DNA of 24,821 nt from Opitutaceae bacterium UBA2377 (GTDB lineage: Bacteria > Verrucomicrobiota > Verrucomicrobiia > Opitutales > Opitutaceae), in contig DDSZ01000034.1 of the NCBI GenBank assembly GCA_002344205.1, forward strand, positions 1 through 24,821. The letters are read 5' to 3'. The notes under the pieces were generated by a model. It searched no databases. It was not told the origin of the DNA and saw nothing but the letters and a program-made list of their open reading frames with translations. Both the position numbers and the translations under genes were made by a program. Every line of letters begins with the position of its first letter. Positions within the stretch are counted from its first letter, which is position 1. Of the stretch, positions 7,359 to 14,890 are shown one piece after another.

Positions 7359-8411
7359 ATGGATGCCGCGGTTCCGGAAGTGTCGGTGCTCGTGGCGACC
7401 CACAACGCGGGCGCATTTCTGCGGCCGGCCTTGGCCAGCCTGTTGGATCAGGCAGGCGTGGACCTGGAGGTGGTGCTGGTGGACAACGCGAGCACGGACG
7501 GATCGGTGGATGCGGCCGTCGCGGCGCTGCCCGATCCGCGGCTGCGGCTGGTGCGGTTGTCCGAGAACCGGCTGCACGCCGGCGGCCTGATCGCGGGTCT
7601 GCCGCATTGCCGCGGCGGATACGTCGCGATGATGGATGCCGACGACCTGTCACTGCCGGGCCGGCTGACGGCGCAGGCGGATTTTTTGCGGACGCATCCC
7701 GAAGTGGACCTGTTGGGCTGCCTGGTGGAACGGATGGATGCCGCGGGCCGGCCGCTGGGGGCCATGTTTTCGCTGACGCGTCCCGGCGACATCCGCGCCT
7801 ACATGCCCTACGATGTCCCGTTTGCGCTGAACGCAACGATGGCGCGGGCGGATTTCTGGCGGCGGGTGGGCTGGCGGCTGCATTTCTGCTGGGCGCACGA
7901 CTACGATTTTTTCACCCGGGCGGCCGAGGCGGGCACGCTGGTGTGTCTGCCGCAGGTGTTGTATCGCTACCGCGTGCATGCCGCGGCGGTTTCACAGCAC
8001 CGCGCCGGGCAATTGCTGGTGTCCGCAGGCTTTGCGCGACTCGCTGCGGCCCGCCGCCGTCGCGGCCAAGCGGAGGATGTCGCGGCGCTGCGGGAGGAGC
8101 ACGATCAGCGGCAGGAAAATCCTCTGCCCGAGCCGGCGGCTTACCGGTGGTTTGCCCGGCGATTTCTGCGGGAAGATCATGGCTTGCTGGCCGTCATGCA
8201 CGCCCGACGCGCGGGATTGAGTGCGGCCGGTTGCTGGCTCTTGGTCCGGGCCTGTTTTTGCGCAATGTTTGAATCCGGTCCGGTGCCGGCCCTGCGCATG
8301 GCCCTGCTCGGGCCCGCCCATGCGTTGCGGGTGCAGAGCACGCCGGCGCTTCGTCCGCGCGGCTGGAATCTCTTTCGGTCGCAGCGCGGACCGGAAAGCC
8401 GGCCGACCTGA
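7359..8411 (+). CDS. Glycosyltransferase family 2 (second of a tandem pair)
   Basis: A 350-residue GT-A glycosyltransferase. Visible motifs are VSVLVATHNAGAFLRPAL at the N-terminus, VVLVDNASTDGS (38-49), and the metal/donor site DADD at residues 93-96. AHDYDFFTRAAEAG stands in for the ED motif, followed by LYRYRVH, a common end to the catalytic domain. The ATG at 7359 lies three bases after the stop of its paralogue. It ends at a TGATCA where its TGA directly abuts the TGA of the convergent GT9 gene, leaving no space for a terminator. The divergence in the middle of the protein suggests a different acceptor or donor from its twin. Confidence 0.9.
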   Translation: MDAAVPEVSVLVATHNAGAFLRPALASLLDQAGVDLEVVLVDNASTDGSVDAAVAALPDPRLRLVRLSENRLHAGGLIAGLPHCRGGYVAMMDADDLSLPGRLTAQADFLRTHPEVDLLGCLVERMDAAGRPLGAMFSLTRPGDIRAYMPYDVPFALNATMARADFWRRVGWRLHFCWAHDYDFFTRAAEAGTLVCLPQVLYRYRVHAAAVSQHRAGQLLVSAGFARLAAARRRRGQAEDVAALREEHDQRQENPLPEPAAYRWFARRFLREDHGLLAVMHARRAGLSAAGCWLLVRACFCAMFESGPVPALRMALLGPAHALRVQSTPALRPRGWNLFRSQRGPESRPT

Positions 8412-9338
8412 TCAGGCGCGCAGCCAAGCGTCCACGCGTTGCCGGACAGTTTCGAGCGGAACGTCGCGCAGGCAGTGCGGCACAGCGAAGCGACAATAGT
8501 CGTGACAGGGCTTGTGCGCGCAGGGCGCGCCGTCGATCCACGCGGCCTGCGGATGTTGGGGGGCGAATCGCTCGGGCAACTGCGGGCCGAAAAGCGTGAA
8601 GGTGGGCACGCCCAGCAGGGCGGCGAGATGGCCGGGTCCGGAATCGTTGCCGATGAACCGGTCGGCTCCGGCCAGGATTTCCAGCAGGCGATCCAGGTCG
8701 GTGAGAGAATTGTCGATCAGGGTGACCTGCCAGCCCGCGCCACGGAGGTGGGCGGCGAGGGCGTCGAACCGTTCCCGCGGCCACTCGCGCACGGTCTGTC
8801 CGGCGCCGGTGTGGATGACCAGTTGACGGCCGGGACGCGGCGCTGGTGGCGGGATTTCCAGCTTCCAGTCCAATTGGGCGGCCAGATTCCGCCAATGCTC
8901 GGCCCGGTGGGGGCGTGATGGCGTTTGCACGGACTGACTGAGCAACAGGCCCGACGCCAGGCGGGGATAACCGAGCCGCCGACGGGCACCGCTCAGCCGC
9001 ATGAGCAGATGATCACGCGGATCGGGCCGCGCACTGACGGCGATGTCGAACTGCCGGCACCGGAGTTCATGCAAAGTGTGACTAAGGTCGGACCAGGGCC
9101 AGCGGTGCAGGCGGTATTTGCCGCGAAATGCGGTCCACGGCGCGTCCAAGGCAATCAGTTCCACGGCCGGCGCGAAGTGTCGCAGCAGCGGGACGGCCTG
9201 GGGCTTGGCCAGCAGGGTGACATCGGCGTGCCGGGCTGCGGTGCGCAGAAACGGGAGGCCAAGAGCCAGGTCGCCCAAGCCCCAGAGCTCGAGGGCAAGC
9301 AGACGCGGGCGGCGGGATTCTGGGGTTGGGTTTGCCAA
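8412..9338 (-). CDS. Glycosyltransferase family 9 (heptosyltransferase-like)
   Basis: A 308-residue GT-B protein of the ADP-heptose:LPS heptosyltransferase family, which adds heptose or a related sugar to lipopolysaccharide core or other glycans. Family features are LLALELWGLGDLALGLPFL with the GLGD loop at 20-23, HTGAGQTVREWP (176-187), and GNDSGPGHLAALLGVPT (230-246) followed by LFGP (249-252), which form the donor site. The start is a TTG (9336-9338), supported by an AGGTGA six bases upstream; no ATG exists near the conserved N-terminus. Four cysteines cluster at 273, 278, 282 and 289, a pattern also seen in other GT9 proteins. Only 30 bases separate it from the divergent exosortase, so their promoters must overlap. 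True heptosyltransferase activity is not established. Confidence 0.9.
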   Translation of the reverse strand: MANPTPESRRPRLLALELWGLGDLALGLPFLRTAARHADVTLLAKPQAVPLLRHFAPAVELIALDAPWTAFRGKYRLHRWPWSDLSHTLHELRCRQFDIAVSARPDPRDHLLMRLSGARRRLGYPRLASGLLLSQSVQTPSRPHRAEHWRNLAAQLDWKLEIPPPAPRPGRQLVIHTGAGQTVREWPRERFDALAAHLRGAGWQVTLIDNSLTDLDRLLEILAGADRFIGNDSGPGHLAALLGVPTFTLFGPQLPERFAPQHPQAAWIDGAPCAHKPCHDYCRFAVPHCLRDVPLETVRQRVDAWLRA

Positions 9339-9368
9339 GGCCGTTCACCTAAGCTCCTGATTCACCCG

Positions 9369-11006
9369 ATGACAAGTAACCAGCAATCCGTCTGGAAAAC
9401 GACCTGGCCGGCACTGGCCTGTCTGTTGGCGGGAATGCTGGTCTGGCAGTTTTTTGGCAACGCCACGCAGGGTTACATTGATACGCGCTCGCTGTTTCAT
9501 TGGTGGGGCTACCAGTGGTGGAATCCCGCCTCCGAGACGGAGCATGGCTGGCTCATCCTGGGTTTGAGCCTGTGGCTGTTCTGGCAAAACACCCGGCGGC
9601 AGCCCGCGACGCCGAATCCGGCCTGGCGGGGCCGCGCACTGGCGGCGCTGCTGGGCGGATTGGCGATCCACCTGCTTGGCTATGCGGTGCAGCAGACGCG
9701 GATCTCGATCCTGGGGTTTTTGCTTTTCACGTGGGGAACGCTGACGCTCGCCGGGGGCGCGCGGTGGGGCCGGGCGGCGTGGTTTCCGCTGGGATTCATG
9801 ATTTTTGCGCTGCCGGTGAACGTGCTCGATACCGCGGGCTTCTGGCTGCGGATGTGGGTGATCCATGCGAGCCAGAGCATCGCGCATCTGGCCGGCATCG
9901 AGGTCGTGCGCAGCGGCACGCAGTTGTTTTCGCCTGATGGCGCCTACCAATACGACGTGGCGGCCGCATGTTCCGGGGTGCGCTCATTGATGGCGCTCAC
10001 CGCGCTGTCGCTGCTGGTAGGTTATCTCAACTTCCGGCCGTGGTGGCTGCGACTGCTGATCCTGCTGCTGAGTTTCCCGTTCACCTATGTGGGCAACGTC
10101 GTGCGCATCGGCGGCATCATTTTTGTCGCCGAGTGGTTCGGGCAAAAGGCGGGCGAGGTGTTTCACGAGTGGGCGGGTTTCCTCGTCTTCGTGATCGTGC
10201 TGGGATTGGTGCTGCTGAGCGTGAACCTGCTCCGGCGGGTCTTTCCGGCGGCGGTGATGGCAGATGCTGCGCCAACGGCAGCGGTCTTCTGGTCGCCCGC
10301 CGACCGGGCCGCCGGAGCCTGGCGAACGCCCCTGCTTGTCGGGCTGTTTGCGATCGGCGTGATGGCGATGACGCACCGGTTCGATGCGCTGCCGGTGCGC
10401 ACCGACACCGGGGTGCGGCTGGCGGCCGACGGCATCAACCCGGTGGACCTGCCGGCCTTCATCGGCACGGAGTGGATCGGGCGGCGGGCCGAGGTGACCG
10501 CGGTCGAGCGCGATATCCTCCCGGCGGATACGGGTTTTTCCCGCCGGCTTTATGTCGCGCTGGATGACCCGCGCCGGCAGGTCTTCCTGTCCATCGTGTT
10601 GAGCGGGCGCGACCGGTCTTCGATTCACCGGCCGGAGCTATGCGTCGAGGGACAGGGCTGGACGATCAAGACCGGCTTTGCGCACGATTTCCGCACGACG
10701 CTCACGCCCGACGGCCGGCTCCCGGTCACGGTCTTGCGCGTGGAACGTGCGGCGGCCGACGGCCGCGTGGCCGCATCGCTGCTGGTTTATTGGTTCGTGA
10801 ACGGCGACCGGGTGGTGCCCTCGCATGTCCAGCGGATGCTGCGGGGGGCGTGGGACCGGCTGCGCCATGGCCGGGCCGACCGCTGGGCCTATGTGCTGGC
10901 GCAGACCGATGCGGCAGACGGAGACGAGGCGGCGCTGGCCCGCTTGCAGGCGGTGCTGGATGGCACGCTGCCGGCCTTTCAAAAGCCTTTGGCCGGTGTG
11001 GATTAA
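9369..11006 (+). CDS. Exosortase with fused C-terminal EpsI domain
   Basis: Exosortases are integral-membrane cysteine transpeptidases thought to cleave and re-attach proteins bearing PEP-CTERM-type tails, usually in bacteria that make exopolysaccharide. This protein has 545 residues. The N-terminal part (about 10-290) has around eight membrane segments and carries the three predicted catalytic residues: Cys201 in AACSGVRSL, Arg246 in NVVRIGG and His266 in VFHEWAG. After a further hydrophobic segment (about 320-335) comes a soluble EpsI-like domain with the diagnostic HRPELCVEGQGW stretch (420-431). In many species EpsI is a separate gene, so this is the fused form. The ATG at 9369 is preferred; the upstream extension of the frame overlaps the divergent GT9. 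No protein with a PEP-CTERM tail is encoded in this window. The exact exosortase subtype cannot be assigned by eye. Confidence 0.93.
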   Translation: MTSNQQSVWKTTWPALACLLAGMLVWQFFGNATQGYIDTRSLFHWWGYQWWNPASETEHGWLILGLSLWLFWQNTRRQPATPNPAWRGRALAALLGGLAIHLLGYAVQQTRISILGFLLFTWGTLTLAGGARWGRAAWFPLGFMIFALPVNVLDTAGFWLRMWVIHASQSIAHLAGIEVVRSGTQLFSPDGAYQYDVAAACSGVRSLMALTALSLLVGYLNFRPWWLRLLILLLSFPFTYVGNVVRIGGIIFVAEWFGQKAGEVFHEWAGFLVFVIVLGLVLLSVNLLRRVFPAAVMADAAPTAAVFWSPADRAAGAWRTPLLVGLFAIGVMAMTHRFDALPVRTDTGVRLAADGINPVDLPAFIGTEWIGRRAEVTAVERDILPADTGFSRRLYVALDDPRRQVFLSIVLSGRDRSSIHRPELCVEGQGWTIKTGFAHDFRTTLTPDGRLPVTVLRVERAAADGRVAASLLVYWFVNGDRVVPSHVQRMLRGAWDRLRHGRADRWAYVLAQTDAADGDEAALARLQAVLDGTLPAFQKPLAGVD

Positions 11007-11054
11007 AGGGAGAAAGCTTGAGGTTTCGGTGTCCGCCCGTAGCGTGCGCGTCCC

Positions 11055-12635
11055 TTGACGAAAGTGAGCGCAGCCGACTTCGCCACCCTCTTCGCCGAGA
11101 GCGCCCTCGTGGAGTGGCCGCTCACGGCGGCGCTTGTCGCCGGGATGACCGTGGGCTTCACGGTGGTCTGGGCCGTGACCCGGCATACCCGCCGCGTGGC
11201 ACGGGAGAATGCGGACGAACTGATCGCGGTCGCCCGGCGCGAGGCGGCGGTGGCGGCGGAGGAGCTGAAGCAAAAGGCGGAGGAGGAGATCCAGCGCCGG
11301 CGCAACGAGCTTACACGGGAATTCGACCAGCGGGTGATCGACAGCGAGGTGCGGCTGCGGGAGATCCGCGCACACGAGGAATCGCTGGCCCTGCTCGATT
11401 ACCAACTGGAACAGCGGCACGAGCGGCTCAACCGCGAAAACGCCGCGGTGAAGCAGGCGCGGGACGCCATCCGCGCGCTTTCCAAGAGCGTGCGCAAGCG
11501 GCTGGAGGGCGTTTCGCAGATGGATGCCGACGAGATCCGCCGCGCGCTGCGCGAGGAGGTCCTGCTGGAATGCCAGGACGAGTTGCGGGCCCTGCGGCGC
11601 GAGACACTGGAAAAATCCGAGTCCGAACTCGAGGCCGAGGCGCAGCGCCTGCTGCTGGCCACGACGCAACGGTTGGCGAGCAAGCCGAACAACGATTTCA
11701 CCTCCACCATCGTGCAGTTGCCGAGCGAGGAGCTGAAGGGCCGCATCATCGGGCGCGAGGGCCGTAACATCAAAACCTTCGAGGCCGCGACCGGCGTGAC
11801 GCTGCTCGTGGATGAATCGCCGCAGACGGTGCTGATCTCGTGCTTCGATCCCGTGCGCCGCCAGGTGGCACACTCCGCGCTGCTGGCGCTGGTCAAGGAC
11901 GGGCGCATCCATCCCGCCACCATCGAGGAATTCGTGAAGCGGGCGCAGGAGGAGGTGGAAATGTCCGCCACGCGCGCCGGCGAGGAGGCCGTGGGCCGCC
12001 TCAACATCAACGGCCTGCACCCCGAAATCATCAAGCTGCTCGGCAAACTGAAGTTCCGGTTCTCCTACAACCAGAACGTGCTCGACCACTCCGTGGAGAC
12101 GGCCTTCCTCGCCTCCATGATCGCGAGCGAGGCCGGGCTCGACCCCGACGTGGCCAAGCGCGCGGGGCTCCTGCACGACATCGGCAAGGCGGTTTCCGGA
12201 GAAATGGAGGGCAGCCACGCACACATCGGCGCGGAGTTTATCAAGCGCTACGGCGAGACGCCGATCGTGGTGAACGCCGTGGCGGCCCACCATGAAGAGG
12301 TGAAACCCGAGACCGTCTATGCCGGGCTCGTCATCCTCGCCGACACGATTTCCGCGGTGCGCCCGGGGGCGCGCGCCGAGTCCATGACGAGCTACGTGAA
12401 GCGGATCGAGCGGCTGGAGAAGCTCGCGCTTTCGCTGGACGGCGTGCAGCAGGCCTTCGCGATCCAGGCCGGCCGCGAGATCCGCGTCGTGGTGGCGCCG
12501 GAGACGGTGACCGACGATCGCGCCCGCGAGCTCGCCAAGGAGCTGCGCCGCCGGATCGAGACCGAGCTGCAATACCCCAGCGCCATCAAGATCACCGTCA
12601 TCCGCGAGCAGCGGTTTACCGAAACCGCGACGTGA
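11055..12635 (+). CDS. rny: Ribonuclease Y
   Basis: RNase Y is a membrane-anchored endoribonuclease that starts mRNA decay. The 526-residue protein has the complete family order: a single N-terminal membrane helix (about 22-41), a long Lys/Glu/Arg-rich coiled coil (about 45-205), a KH domain with GRIIGREGRN at 229-238, and an HD domain with His345 and the metal-binding pair His374-Asp375 in LLHDIGKA. The start is the TTG at 11055-11057, the most upstream in-frame start; a GTG at 11064 is possible and would cost only three residues. It lies 48 bases after the exosortase on the same strand, so read-through is possible although the functions are unrelated. A perfect hairpin spans its stop codon. 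Confidence 0.97.
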   Translation: MTKVSAADFATLFAESALVEWPLTAALVAGMTVGFTVVWAVTRHTRRVARENADELIAVARREAAVAAEELKQKAEEEIQRRRNELTREFDQRVIDSEVRLREIRAHEESLALLDYQLEQRHERLNRENAAVKQARDAIRALSKSVRKRLEGVSQMDADEIRRALREEVLLECQDELRALRRETLEKSESELEAEAQRLLLATTQRLASKPNNDFTSTIVQLPSEELKGRIIGREGRNIKTFEAATGVTLLVDESPQTVLISCFDPVRRQVAHSALLALVKDGRIHPATIEEFVKRAQEEVEMSATRAGEEAVGRLNINGLHPEIIKLLGKLKFRFSYNQNVLDHSVETAFLASMIASEAGLDPDVAKRAGLLHDIGKAVSGEMEGSHAHIGAEFIKRYGETPIVVNAVAAHHEEVKPETVYAGLVILADTISAVRPGARAESMTSYVKRIERLEKLALSLDGVQQAFAIQAGREIRVVVAPETVTDDRARELAKELRRRIETELQYPSAIKITVIREQRFTETAT

Positions 12636-12650
12636 GGTCGCGGTTTCGGT
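12618..12650 (+). terminator. Perfect 14-bp hairpin spanning the rny stop codon
   Basis: The last rny codons form the 5' arm ACCGAAACCGCGAC (12618-12631). The loop 12632-12636 contains most of the TGA stop, and the 3' arm GTCGCGGTTTCGGT (12637-12650) is its exact reverse complement. No T run follows immediately, so it may stop transcription inefficiently, or instead protect the 3' end of the mRNA of this RNase. Confidence 0.6.
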
Positions 12651-12654
12651 GCGG

Positions 12655-12716
12655 TAAGCTTTAAGCAACAAGCTTAAGGCCAACCGACGGGGCGGCGTAT
12701 TTTAGCTTTAAGCTTA
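12655..12716. repeat. Repeated AGCTTTAAGC elements in the queF leader
   Basis: The 10-mer AGCTTTAAGC occurs at 12657-12666 and again at 12704-12713. Between them, GCTTAAGGC (12672-12680) can pair with GCTTTAAGC (12658-12666) as a 9-bp stem with one G-U pair and a five-base loop. It could pair equally with the second copy, so alternative structures are possible. The block is AT-rich and unlike the flanking coding sequence. It may be a small dispersed repeat or a leader element; nothing here proves either. Confidence 0.5.
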
Positions 12717-12742
12717 TGGCTTACTGCTTATCGCTTCCACCC

Positions 12743-13105
12743 ATGGCCGACCCGAAGATTCTCGAAACTTTTCCCAATCCCGCGCCGCACCGGGATTTCC
12801 TGATCGAGCATACGCATCACGAGTTCACCTCGGTATGCCCAATGACGGGTCACCCGGATTTTGCCGACATCACCGTGCGCTACGTGGCGGACAAAGCCTG
12901 CGTCGAACTCAAGTCGCTCAAGCTCTACTTCCACGCCTACCGCAACGAGGGCATCTTTTTCGAGGCGGCGACAAACCGGATCTGCGACGACCTCGGCAAG
13001 GCGCTGAAACCACGGAGCCTCGCGATCATCGCCAACTGGAAGGCGCGCGGCGGCTTCAGCTCCCGTATCACGGCGGAGTGGTCGGCGAAAAAGCGGCGCA
13101 AGTGA
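12743..13105 (+). CDS. queF: NADPH-dependent 7-cyano-7-deazaguanine reductase
   Basis: QueF reduces the nitrile of preQ0 to the amine of preQ1 in queuosine biosynthesis, a tRNA wobble modification pathway. It is a 120-residue unimodular QueF (T-fold). The nucleophilic cysteine is Cys32 in FTSVCPMTGHPDF, with Asp39 close by. The family signature E-L-K-S-x-K-L-Y lies at residues 55-62, followed by YRNEGIFFEAATN with the substrate-binding glutamate. The ATG at 12743 starts MADPKILETFPNP, the natural beginning of the fold; an in-frame ATG at 12716 would add nine residues encoded within the repeat-bearing leader. It is convergent with the phosphatase gene. No other queuosine genes are in view. Confidence 0.95.
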   Translation: MADPKILETFPNPAPHRDFLIEHTHHEFTSVCPMTGHPDFADITVRYVADKACVELKSLKLYFHAYRNEGIFFEAATNRICDDLGKALKPRSLAIIANWKARGGFSSRITAEWSAKKRRK

Positions 13106-13154
13106 AGCGCCGGGCGGGTCTCCGAACCCCGGCCGGAAACTGCAGGACACGCAA

Positions 13155-13176
13155 GGCGGGATCGGGCGATCCCGCC
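13155..13176. terminator. Bidirectional terminator-like hairpin between queF and hisN-like gene
   Basis: GGCGGGATC (13155-13163) and GATCCCGCC (13168-13176) form a perfect 9-bp GC-rich stem with a GGGC loop. It abuts the TAG stop of the minus-strand phosphatase and lies 49 bases after the queF stop. It is symmetric and could serve both convergent genes. There is no clear T run, so a REP-like repeat is an alternative. Confidence 0.55.
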
Positions 13177-13935
13177 CTACAGTCCGGCCAGCACCGCGGC
13201 GTGCAGCTCGGGCGTGGCGGCGGCCACGGTGGAATCCGCCGGATAGGGGGCGCCGCCATTCCAATCCGTGATCACACCGCCGGCGCCGCGGATGATCGGG
13301 ACGAGCGCGGCGATGTCCCACGGGTTCATGATCGGGTCGGTCATGATGTCGGCCAAGCCGGCGGCGACGAGCAGGTAGCCGTAACAGTCGCCCCAGGTGC
13401 GGACGAGCTTGGCGCGGGCCAGCAGTTCGTTGGTTTTCGGCCCCAGGCGATTGCGGTAGTTGAGCGGATCGCTGGTGAGGAAGGTGGCGTCCTCGATGCG
13501 CGTGGTGCGGCGCGTTTGCACCAGCCGGCCGTTGAGGGTCGTTTCGCGCCCGTCGCCGATCATCAGTTGACCGAGGACCGGCTGGTGGATGCAGCCGAGC
13601 ACGGGCTGACCCTGATGGAGCAGGGCGATGAGGGTGCCCCAGAGCGGGACGCCGGTGATGAAGCTCTTGGTGCCGTCGATGGGATCGAGCACCCACACAA
13701 ACTCGGCGTCCGCACGCTCGCTGCCCAGCTCCTCGCCGATGATGCCGTGGGCGGGGAACTTGGCGTTGATCAACTTGCGCAGGAGTTCCTCGGCGCCGCG
13801 GTCCGCGGCCGTGACCGGGGTGGCATCGCCCTTGGTTTCCACCTGCAGCGCCGGATTGCAAAAATAAGGCCGGATCAGCTCGCCGCTGGCGTGGGCAAGC
13901 TCGGTCAGGAAGGTGCGATAAGGCATCAGATCCAT
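13177..13935 (-). CDS. hisN: Inositol-monophosphatase-family phosphatase, probably histidinol-phosphatase
   Basis: A 252-residue member of the Mg2+-dependent, lithium-sensitive phosphatase family. Metal ligands are visible: Glu68/Glu69 in GEELG, Asp84 and Asp87 in LDPIDGTKSF, and Asp207 in WDIAALVP. The wording DATPVTAADRGAEE near 37-50 and DPIDGTKSFITGVPLWGTLIAL resembles HisN, which removes phosphate from histidinol phosphate in histidine synthesis, more than the inositol phosphatase SuhB or the CysQ nucleotidase. Start codons at 13935 and 13926 are both possible. It stands alone, with no other his genes nearby, so the substrate is inferred from motif style only. It is convergent with queF and divergent from the first dehydrogenase, 101 bases away. 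Confidence 0.8.
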   Translation of the reverse strand: MDLMPYRTFLTELAHASGELIRPYFCNPALQVETKGDATPVTAADRGAEELLRKLINAKFPAHGIIGEELGSERADAEFVWVLDPIDGTKSFITGVPLWGTLIALLHQGQPVLGCIHQPVLGQLMIGDGRETTLNGRLVQTRRTTRIEDATFLTSDPLNYRNRLGPKTNELLARAKLVRTWGDCYGYLLVAAGLADIMTDPIMNPWDIAALVPIIRGAGGVITDWNGGAPYPADSTVAAATPELHAAVLAGL

Positions 13936-13992
13936 GGCTTGTTACGCTGGGCTGGAAGCGGGGACCTTGTCCAAGCGAAAGCATGGGTAATA

Positions 13993-14033
13993 GCTTGCCC
14001 CCCGTTTGTCGCCCGGCCACGCATGCTGACCAC
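13993..14033 (+). promoter_or_regulatory. Shared upstream motif pair, copy 1 (before first SDR)
   Basis: GCTTGCCC (13993-14000) and GCTGACCAC (14025-14033) precede the first dehydrogenase. The same two strings, in the same order but with a shorter spacer, occur before the second one. They may be a regulator site or duplicated flank. Confidence 0.35.
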
Positions 14034-14036
14034 TAC

Positions 14037-14855
14037 ATGCACCCCACCGCCGCCAGACATATTCCGGCCGATTCCCTTCAGGGCAAGGTGGCTCTCATCA
14101 CGGGTGGAGGTTCGGGCATGGGACAGGCAGCCGCAATGTTGCTGGCACAGTGCGGGGCGCGGGTCGGCGTGCTGGATTGTGACTCCGCCGGCATGACCCA
14201 GACCGTGACTGCAATCACGGCCACGGGTGGGCAAGCCATGGAACTACCGGCTGATGTCAGCGATCCGGCGAGTCTCACTGCAGCGCTGGAACAACTCGAA
14301 CAAGCTTGGGGCCGGCTCGATATAGTTTTTGCGAACGCGGGCACCAATGGGCTTTGGGCCCCGGTCGAGGATATCATGCCGGAGGAGTGGGACCTTACCC
14401 AGAATGTGAATCTCCGGGGCACTTTTCTGACCGTGCGGACTAGCATTCCCTTGCTCAAGCGCAGTGGCGGCGGATCGGTGATCATCAATGCATCCGGCAC
14501 CGGCACCCGGATGTTCAGCGCGTTTGGGTCGTCCGCTTATGCAACCTCGAAGGCGGGGCAGCTGGCGTTTGGCCGGATAACGGCGCTGGAAATGGCCCGG
14601 CATCGCATTCGCGTGAACACCATTTGCCCCGGTTCCATCGCGACCGCACTCAACCAAAAGACGCGGACCAGGAATTTAGATACCTTGCCGAAGTCGCCAC
14701 AGTATCCCGAAGGCAGCATTCCTTTGACGAATGGTCAGAACGGCAAGCCCGAGCAGGTGGCGCACTTGGTGTGGTTTCTGGCCTCGGACCTGTCGGACTA
14801 CATCACTGGCACGGAGATATACATTGATGGAGCCCAGTCGCAGCTCATGGGGTGA
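14037..14855 (+). CDS. Short-chain dehydrogenase/reductase (first of tandem pair)
   Basis: A classical SDR of 272 residues that would oxidise or reduce a hydroxyl/keto group with NAD(P). It has the Rossmann cofactor motif TGGGSGMG (22-29), an acidic residue, Asp48, at the end of strand 2 that favours NAD(H), the NAG motif (100-102), and the catalytic set Asn125, Ser153, Tyr168 and Lys172 (YATSK). The C-terminus has the usual GTEIYIDGA. The ATG at 14037 is used; a GTG-led extension to 13983 is unlikely. The gene has noticeably lower GC and more mixed codons than its neighbours. It is followed after 86 bases by a paralogue of about 60% apparent similarity. The substrate is unknown; family wording often reads as 3-oxoacyl-ACP reductase or glucose dehydrogenase without proof. 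Confidence 0.9.
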   Translation: MHPTAARHIPADSLQGKVALITGGGSGMGQAAAMLLAQCGARVGVLDCDSAGMTQTVTAITATGGQAMELPADVSDPASLTAALEQLEQAWGRLDIVFANAGTNGLWAPVEDIMPEEWDLTQNVNLRGTFLTVRTSIPLLKRSGGGSVIINASGTGTRMFSAFGSSAYATSKAGQLAFGRITALEMARHRIRVNTICPGSIATALNQKTRTRNLDTLPKSPQYPEGSIPLTNGQNGKPEQVAHLVWFLASDLSDYITGTEIYIDGAQSQLMG

Positions 14856-14890
14856 GCAGATTTGGTGCATTCGCTGGCGTGCCGGTCACG

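Noticed and set aside
10638..12683. A 681-codon open frame antisense to rny
   Set aside because: It mirrors the coding periodicity of rny and has no domain; rny itself is complete with KH and HD motifs.
12651..12742. preQ1 riboswitch upstream of queF
   Set aside because: The short preQ1-I stem with the following A-rich tail is not present; the repeats seen pair in a different way.
13983..14036. Longer N-terminus for the first SDR
   Set aside because: It starts at a non-family position and overlaps the motif pair shared by both SDR leaders; the ATG at 14037 is closer to the normal SDR start.
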